Positions 4,583 through 8,864 of a stretch of DNA of 8,864 nt are shown here, in pieces. Numbering within the stretch: the stretch's first letter is position 1; each line of letters opens with the position of its first letter. The stretch comes from JBEVMS01 sp040508515 (lineage in GTDB: Bacteria; Pseudomonadota; Gammaproteobacteria; Xanthomonadales; Rhodanobacteraceae), in the NCBI GenBank assembly GCA_040508515.1, contig JBEVMS010000210.1, forward strand, positions 1-8,864, given 5' to 3'. A program made the position numbers and the translations under genes. A model generated the notes under the pieces. The model ran no database searches. It was not told the DNA's origin and was given only the letters and a program-made list of their open reading frames with translations.

Positions 4583-6759
4583 TCAACCGGGAGCTTGCCT
4601 TGCGCGCGATCTTGTCGTCCCTAGGATTTTGCCGACGCCACGCGCTGGCGCTGGCCTTGCTAAGTGCCTTGAACCCATCGATCCATGCGCAGCAGGCGCC
4701 AGCGCCGCCCCCCGTGCCGATTACCCTGCCCCCGATCACGGTCAACGCGATCCGGCTGAATCTGCCGCCGTTCGATATTCCGGCGTCGGTCGACATCATC
4801 AAGGTCGATGCCAGCGCGGCGGGGCATGCCGGAGTCAATCTTTCCGAGCAGTTGACGGGGATCGCAGGCGTGCTCGCCCGTGACCGGCAGAACTACGCGC
4901 AGGACGAGCAAATCTCGATTCGCGGCTTTGGCTCTCGCGCCACTTTCGGCGTGCGCGGGGTGCGCCTGTATGCCGATGGTATTCCCGCCACCATGCCGGA
5001 CGGGCAGGGCCAGGTGTCGCATTTCAGCCTGGATGCGGCCGACCGTATCGAGGTACTGCGCGGACCGTTTTCCGCGCTGTACGGCAATTCTTCCGGCGGG
5101 GTGATCCAAATCTGGAGCGCCGATGGCAGCCGTCCCGCGCAAAGCAGCATCGGCGTCGATGGTGGCAGTTACGGCAGCTACCGGGTGGGCGCCGATACGC
5201 GCGGGGTGATGGGCCCGGTCGACTACAACATTGCCGTGTCGCATTTCCAAACCGACGGCTACCGGGACCACAGCCACGCCCAGCGCGAGTCGGGCAATGC
5301 GAAGTTCAACATCCAACTGGCCGAAAACAGCCGGCTGACCCTGGTGGTCAACACGCTGAGCCTGCCGGGCGCGCAAGATCCACTGGGGTTGACCTGGGCG
5401 CAGGTTCAGCAGGATCCGCGCCAGGCGGTGACCGGCGCGTACCAGTTCAATACGCGCAAGACGGTGCATCAGGGCCAGGCCGGGGTGGTGTTCACTCAGC
5501 AACTTGGCGCGGCCGACGAATTACGCCTGATGACCTACTACGGCAACCGCACGGTCAATCAGGTGTTGTCGATACCGGTCGCCTCACAGGCCAACCCGAA
5601 AAACTCCGGTGGCGTGGTCGATCTGGATACCGATTACGGCGGCGCGGACGCGCGTTGGACGCATCACGGCGAATGGCTCGACGGCAATTATGAGTTGGCG
5701 GTTGGCGTCAGCTTCGACGATCAAAACCAGACCCGGCGTGGCTACAACAATTTCGATGGCGACGTGCTGGGCGTGCAAGGCGCGTTGCGCCGCGATGAGC
5801 TGGACCACGTCTACAACCTCGATCAATACGCCCAGTTGTATTGGCATTTCGCGCCGGATTGGTCACTACTGACCGGCGTGCGGCACAGCGTGGTGCGGTT
5901 TCGGTCGGACGATTATTTCCTCAGCGTCGGCAATCCGGACGACAGCGGCCGCGTCGCCTACGGTGCAACCACGCCGGTGTGGGGCCTGCAATACCGGCCG
6001 AGCGACGCTTGGCGGGTGTATGCCAGCTACGGTGAAGGCTTCGAGACACCGACCTTCGCCGAACTGGGCTACCGCGCCGATGGTGGTGCCGGCTTGGCGT
6101 TCGATCTGCGTCCCGCGCGCAGCCGCAACCGCGAGCTGGGCGTCAAATGGCAACCGATCAAAGGCATCGAACTGGACGCGGCGCTGTTTCGCACCGACAC
6201 CGCCAACGAACTGGCGGTGGTCAACAACGTCGCCGGCCGCTCCACCTACCAGAACGTCGGGCATACGCGTCGCCAGGGTTATGAGCTGTCGGCCGATGCC
6301 GGCTTGGGCGGCGATTGGCATCTGCGCGCCGGCTTTACGCACCTGTTGGCCAGCTTCCGTTCGGATTTCTTGACTTGCACGGGTGCCAATTGCCAGACCC
6401 CGACCACGCCGATCGATGCCGGCACGCCGTTGCCCGGCGTGCCACGCAACTACGGTTCGCTGCGCTTAGGTCACGACACCAAGCTGGGTTGGAGTGGCGG
6501 CGCTGAGCTCAACGGGGTGGGGCGCGTGACCGTCAACGATACTGGCACGGCGAGCGCGCCGGGCTACCTGCTGGCCGCCGTCGACGGCGGCTACGGCTTT
6601 GCGCTGGGCGGCGGCAGTTCGCTGCACCTGAGTCTGCGTGTGGACAATCTGTTCGATCGGCGCTACATCGGCTCGGTGATCGTCAATGACGGCAACGGCC
6701 GTTACTACGAACCGGGCCCCACGCGTAGCTACATGCTGGGCGCGCAATTGAACTTCTGA
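4567..6759 (+). CDS. TonB-dependent outer-membrane receptor, YncD/PqqU-like
   Basis: A ligand-gated outer-membrane porin powered by TonB. From the ATG it has 730 residues. There is a signal peptide with Arg23-Arg24, a hydrophobic run ALALALLSAL and likely cleavage after IHA41. A Pro-rich segment and a TonB-box-like PPITVNA (55-61) follow. The plug carries ISIRGFGSRATFGVRG (from 117), DGIPATMPDGQGQ and RGPFSALYGNSSGG (165-178). The 22-strand barrel ends in Phe730. The plug and the tail IVNDGNGRYYEPGP resemble E. coli YncD, shown to take up pyrroloquinoline quinone (PqqU); that substrate is a family inference here. Cys604 and Cys609 probably form a loop disulfide. Start is uncertain. A TTG at 4600 has GGGAG six bases upstream and gives a tidy 30-residue signal peptide. 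The ATG at 4567 has no ribosome site and lies in a long hairpin. A TTG at 4525 also keeps the frame open. No Fur-box-like sequence is seen upstream. Confidence 0.93.
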   Translation: MAASAVNRELALRAILSSLGFCRRHALALALLSALNPSIHAQQAPAPPPVPITLPPITVNAIRLNLPPFDIPASVDIIKVDASAAGHAGVNLSEQLTGIAGVLARDRQNYAQDEQISIRGFGSRATFGVRGVRLYADGIPATMPDGQGQVSHFSLDAADRIEVLRGPFSALYGNSSGGVIQIWSADGSRPAQSSIGVDGGSYGSYRVGADTRGVMGPVDYNIAVSHFQTDGYRDHSHAQRESGNAKFNIQLAENSRLTLVVNTLSLPGAQDPLGLTWAQVQQDPRQAVTGAYQFNTRKTVHQGQAGVVFTQQLGAADELRLMTYYGNRTVNQVLSIPVASQANPKNSGGVVDLDTDYGGADARWTHHGEWLDGNYELAVGVSFDDQNQTRRGYNNFDGDVLGVQGALRRDELDHVYNLDQYAQLYWHFAPDWSLLTGVRHSVVRFRSDDYFLSVGNPDDSGRVAYGATTPVWGLQYRPSDAWRVYASYGEGFETPTFAELGYRADGGAGLAFDLRPARSRNRELGVKWQPIKGIELDAALFRTDTANELAVVNNVAGRSTYQNVGHTRRQGYELSADAGLGGDWHLRAGFTHLLASFRSDFLTCTGANCQTPTTPIDAGTPLPGVPRNYGSLRLGHDTKLGWSGGAELNGVGRVTVNDTGTASAPGYLLAAVDGGYGFALGGGSSLHLSLRVDNLFDRRYIGSVIVNDGNGRYYEPGPTRSYMLGAQLNF
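4589..4602 (+). promoter_or_regulatory. Ribosome site and alternative TTG start of the receptor
   Basis: GGGAG (4589-4593) is the best Shine-Dalgarno match in this region and stands six bases before an in-frame TTG (4600-4602). Starting here removes 11 residues and leaves a signal peptide of 30 residues beginning MRAILSSLGFCRRH, closer to the usual length than the 41 residues from the ATG. Confidence 0.4.
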
Positions 6760-6760
6760 G

Positions 6761-6780
6761 CGGCGGCCCAGACGCCGTTA
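6761..6780. terminator. Weak hairpin between convergent genes
   Basis: CGGCG (6761-6765) and CGCCG (6773-6777) form a 5-pair stem with a 7-base loop in the 25-base gap between the receptor stop and the sirtuin stop. Only TTA follows on the plus strand. It may be a weak terminator shared by the two convergent units; nothing better is present. Confidence 0.3.
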
Positions 6781-6784
6781 ACAC

Positions 6785-7648
6785 TCACGGTGTCAGCAGA
6801 AAGCTCAGCGCTTCGGCGCAGGGTTGCTCGATCTTCAAACTGAGCAAGGCATCGGCGCGGGTGTGGCCAAGGTTGATCGCCACGATCGGCTTCCCGGCGC
6901 GTGCTGCGGCTAGCGCGAAACGGTAACCGGAATAGACCATCAAGGACGAGCCGACCACCAACATCGCGTCGGCCTGTTCGAGTTGCTCGCCGGCCAGTTC
7001 AACGCGCGCGCGCGGCACATTCTCGCCGAAGAACACGACGTCCGGTTTCAACATGCCCTGACATTGCGGGCAAGCGGGAATGTGAAAGTCCGAGAAGTCC
7101 TGCGCTTCCAGATCGGCATCGCCATCCGGGGCGTCGGCGGCATCGAGTTTGGCCCACTGCGGATTGCGTTCGACCAACATCAGCTGCAACTGCGCGCGTG
7201 GCAGGCGATGCTCGCATTGCAGGCAGCGCACCTGATCGAGGCGGCCGTGCAGATCGATCACTTCGCTGCTGCCGGCGGCTTGGTGCAGACCGTCGACATT
7301 CTGCGTCAGCAATGCCTGCTGGCGGCCCTGGCGTTGCAGCGCGGCCAGCGCGTAATGGGTGGCGTTGGGCTGCGCGCTGCCGAAGCGGCGCCAACCAATC
7401 AAACTGCGCGCCCAATAGCGTTGCCGCGTGGCGTGCTGGCCGACGAAAGCCTGGTAGGTGACCGGCGGCGTGCGCTTCCACTGTCCCTGACCGTCGCGGT
7501 AATCGGGAATGCCCGAATCGGTGCTGCAGCCGGCACCGGTCAACACGAACCAGCGCGGATGCCGATCGAGCAGCGCGCGCAGCGCCGGATGAGCCTGCGG
7601 CTGCCGTGCCGCAGGGGCGCTCGTCGATGGCGGAGGCAACAGGCTCAT
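6785..7648 (-). CDS. Sir2-family NAD-dependent protein deacylase
   Basis: Removes acyl groups from protein lysines, consuming NAD and giving nicotinamide and O-acyl-ADP-ribose; cytoplasmic. The 287 residues show every core motif: GAGCSTDSGIPDYRD (38-52) for NAD binding, TQNVDGLH (115-122), catalytic His134 in LHG, zinc ligands Cys142/Cys145 and Cys193/Cys196, KPDVVFFGENVP (201-212) and GSSLMVYSG near the C-terminus. GIPDYRD and the long zinc insert resemble class II (SIRT4-like) sirtuins rather than the CobB type; that assignment is by motif only. The N-terminal 20 residues are Pro- and Ala-rich and poorly conserved in kind. Its ATG overlaps the TGA of the HAD gene by one base (TGATG on the minus strand), and no independent ribosome site is visible, so translation is probably coupled to the HAD gene. 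Confidence 0.95.
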   Translation of the reverse strand: MSLLPPPSTSAPAARQPQAHPALRALLDRHPRWFVLTGAGCSTDSGIPDYRDGQGQWKRTPPVTYQAFVGQHATRQRYWARSLIGWRRFGSAQPNATHYALAALQRQGRQQALLTQNVDGLHQAAGSSEVIDLHGRLDQVRCLQCEHRLPRAQLQLMLVERNPQWAKLDAADAPDGDADLEAQDFSDFHIPACPQCQGMLKPDVVFFGENVPRARVELAGEQLEQADAMLVVGSSLMVYSGYRFALAAARAGKPIVAINLGHTRADALLSLKIEQPCAEALSFLLTP

Positions 7649-8367
7649 CAGGCGGCCTGCTGCAAAGCGTCCAGATGCGCCACCGCCCCGACGATAGCCG
7701 CCGGCTCCGTTACTTCGACTACGCGCGGCGAGCCATTGAAGCTGGTATCGATCTCGTGCGCCCAGGTGACGTGGTAAGGCATGTAGACACCCCAGCCACC
7801 CAGATCCACCACCGGTGCAATGTCCGAACGCAGCGAATTACCGACCATCGCGAAGCGATCCATCGACACGCCGGGAAACTGCGCCAGCACGCGCCGGTAA
7901 GCGGTCTGATCTTTCTCCGAAACGATTTCGATGCGCTGGAACAACTCGGCCAATCCGCTGCGCGCTACTTTCTGTTCCTGGTGGAATAGGTCGCCTTTGG
8001 TGATCAGCACAATCCGATGGCGCGCGGCAACGGCTTCGACCGCCGCGCGGATGCCTGGCAGCAATTCGACCGGATGCGCCAGCACGTCCTTGCCGATCGT
8101 GATGATGCGGTGCAGATCGTGCGCGCTGATGCGGGCCTGGGTCAGCTCGATCGCGGTTTCCAGCAAGGATAACGTCATGCCCTTGGCGCCATAGCCGAAC
8201 AGCGCCAAATTGCCGCGTTCCACTGCCAGCAGGCGTTCGTGCAGACGCAGATCAGCCAGATCGACATAGCCGCCGACGATGCGCTCAAACTCGGCATGCG
8301 CCGCCTGGTAGTAACCCTCGCTGTGCCACAGCGTGTCGTCACCGTCGAAACCCACTAACTCGATCAC
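7648..8367 (-). CDS. HAD-superfamily hydrolase
   Basis: A 239-residue haloacid-dehalogenase-fold hydrolase, probably a phosphatase acting on a small phosphorylated metabolite. All four motifs are present: FDGDDTLW with nucleophile Asp8 and acid/base Asp10; LITKGD with Thr123; Lys152 in SEKD; and GNSLRSDI (176-183), whose Asp182 helps bind Mg. Residues about 15-100 form a helical C1-type cap, as in COG1011-like members. The substrate cannot be read from the sequence. The start is GTG at 8367, supported by AGGA eight bases upstream and by motif I at residues 7-14. It is the first gene of a two-gene unit with the sirtuin, with which it shares a one-base stop/start overlap. Confidence 0.93.
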   Translation of the reverse strand: MIELVGFDGDDTLWHSEGYYQAAHAEFERIVGGYVDLADLRLHERLLAVERGNLALFGYGAKGMTLSLLETAIELTQARISAHDLHRIITIGKDVLAHPVELLPGIRAAVEAVAARHRIVLITKGDLFHQEQKVARSGLAELFQRIEIVSEKDQTAYRRVLAQFPGVSMDRFAMVGNSLRSDIAPVVDLGGWGVYMPYHVTWAHEIDTSFNGSPRVVEVTEPAAIVGAVAHLDALQQAA

Positions 8368-8375
8368 GATCCGAT

Positions 8376-8400
8376 TCCTGGTAAGATCAGGCCTATTTTA
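8376..8400 (-). promoter_or_regulatory. Promoter -10 and ribosome site for the HAD-sirtuin unit
   Basis: On the minus strand TAAAAT (8400-8395) matches TATAAT at five of six positions, and AGGA (8379-8376) lies eight bases before the GTG start. The -35 region falls inside an inverted repeat and resembles TGCCGC, a poor match. The ribosome site is good. The promoter is likely in place but unproven, and implies a short leader of about 20 bases. Confidence 0.5.
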
Positions 8401-8435
8401 GCGCAGGGTGACCACGGCGGCAGATCGCCCTGCGT
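8401..8435. promoter_or_regulatory. Inverted repeat over the HAD promoter -35 region
   Basis: CGCAGGG (8402-8408) and CCCTGCG (8428-8434) are perfect complements. Pairing extends inwards over three more positions (T-G, G-C, A-T), leaving a 13-base centre, and by a G-T wobble outside. On the minus strand it lies immediately before the TAAAAT element, so it would not be transcribed from that promoter; this suits an operator better than a leader hairpin. It is not followed by a T tract on either strand. Confidence 0.35.
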
Positions 8436-8529
8436 GATGTCACCGCTGGGGTTTGCGCAGGCGCCACCACCGTCACCACAGTTACCGCCGACGCGTAGCC
8501 ACGTGCACACGCAGACCGCACACCGCTTA

Positions 8530-8580
8530 CGAACAGACGAACAAACCCGGAGACGTGAAGGTAGAACCTTAGCGTCTCCG
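8530..8580 (-). terminator. Intrinsic terminator of the YprB-like gene, containing its stop
   Basis: Read on the minus strand, CGGAGACG (8580-8573) pairs perfectly with CGTCTCCG (8555-8548). Inside it, AAGGT pairs with ACCTT (8570-8566 and 8562-8558) around a 3-base loop, with a two-base internal mismatch between the stems. The tail is GGTTTGTTCGTCTGTT. The TAA stop of the gene (8571-8569) is within the ascending arm. Confidence 0.7.
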
Positions 8581-8864
8581 CCGTGCAACGCCGTGCGCAA
8601 TCGCGTGCAGTTGCGGATTTTGCGCCGCCGCTTCGCTAAGACGCAGGCCGATGCCGGCCAGGCTGCGCAGATCTTGCTGATTGTGCGTGGCGACCCGGCG
8701 CAGATGGGTCGCGGCGCCCCCGCGCAGATAACTCAACCACGCCGCCGGCGCCTCGGCGCCGGGCAGGTCGTCTTCGCGCAGCACGCCCAGCAGCTCGCGC
8801 TCAGCGGTTGCCAGGCGGCAGTTTTCCCAGCAGCCGCGCCACTGCCGGCGCACGGGATGAAGCA
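8569..8864 (-). CDS. YprB-like RNase H-fold protein, C-terminal end (partial)
   Basis: The frame is open to the window edge, so the gene starts outside; 97 complete codons and a TAA stop are seen. The segment contains CRLATAERELLGV, REDDLPGAEAPAAW, YLRGG and HNQQDLRSLAGI. These match the C-terminal half of the RNase H-like exonuclease domain of the YprB family (COG3359), in which the HNxxDLxSL motif supplies a metal-binding Asp. The identification is from remembered family motifs. The last 20 or so residues are Ala/Arg-rich. In other bacteria this family is often next to a YprA-like DEAD/DEAH helicase; that gene would lie beyond the window. Confidence 0.8.
   Translation of the reverse strand, partial: LHPVRRQWRGCWENCRLATAERELLGVLREDDLPGAEAPAAWLSYLRGGAATHLRRVATHNQQDLRSLAGIGLRLSEAAAQNPQLHAIAHGVARRRR

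Noticed and set aside
4337..4624. 95-codon plus-strand frame in the leader and start of the receptor gene
   Set aside because: Begins at an ATG without a ribosome site, runs into the receptor in another frame, and has no motif or hydrophobic pattern.
4660..5502. Antisense open frame (280 codons) opposite the receptor plug
   Set aside because: Shadow of the receptor gene; composition typical of reverse-strand GC-rich coding DNA.
8364..8600. 78-codon minus-strand frame between the YprB-like and HAD genes
   Set aside because: Starts inside the YprB-like 3' end, runs through its terminator and the HAD promoter region, and is rich in Cys, Gly and Arg in no pattern I recognise.

Overview
The window is a compact, GC-rich chromosomal stretch of a gammaproteobacterium, most likely Xanthomonadaceae (Xanthomonas or a near relative). 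This rests on the guaB-guaA pair, the close resemblance of the GuaA protein to the xanthomonad form as I remember it, the strong G/C bias at third codon positions (which creates long antisense shadow frames), and weak or absent Shine-Dalgarno sequences. I see no mobile element, CRISPR array, tRNA or rRNA gene. The longest gene-free stretch is about 240 bases.

Left block, plus strand: the last 34 codons of guaB (IMP dehydrogenase) are followed by guaA (GMP synthase), the two enzymes that turn IMP into GMP. Between them lie a GC hairpin, a second hairpin with a TTCG loop and a T-rich tail that looks like an intrinsic terminator or attenuator, and a third small hairpin before guaA. Next come a SURF1-family inner-membrane protein (cytochrome oxidase assembly) and tadA (tRNA adenosine-34 deaminase). 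A fumarylacetoacetate hydrolase (FAH)-fold protein follows; it has lost residues that normally bind the metal and do catalysis. The block ends with a TonB-dependent outer-membrane receptor of the YncD/PqqU type. Its leader holds several inverted repeats, including an 18-pair stem that covers the candidate ATG start.

Right block, minus strand, converging on the receptor gene: the 3' end of a YprB-like RNase H-fold protein ends inside its own terminator hairpin. About 200 bases further on, a HAD-superfamily hydrolase (GTG start with a good AGGA ribosome site) is followed by a Sir2-family NAD-dependent deacylase. The HAD stop and the sirtuin start overlap by one base (TGATG), so these two are very probably co-transcribed and translationally coupled.

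Most of the genes are housekeeping. The points worth a second look are the attenuator-like guaB-guaA gap, the FAH-fold protein without canonical active-site residues, the hairpin over the receptor start, and the coupled HAD-sirtuin pair.
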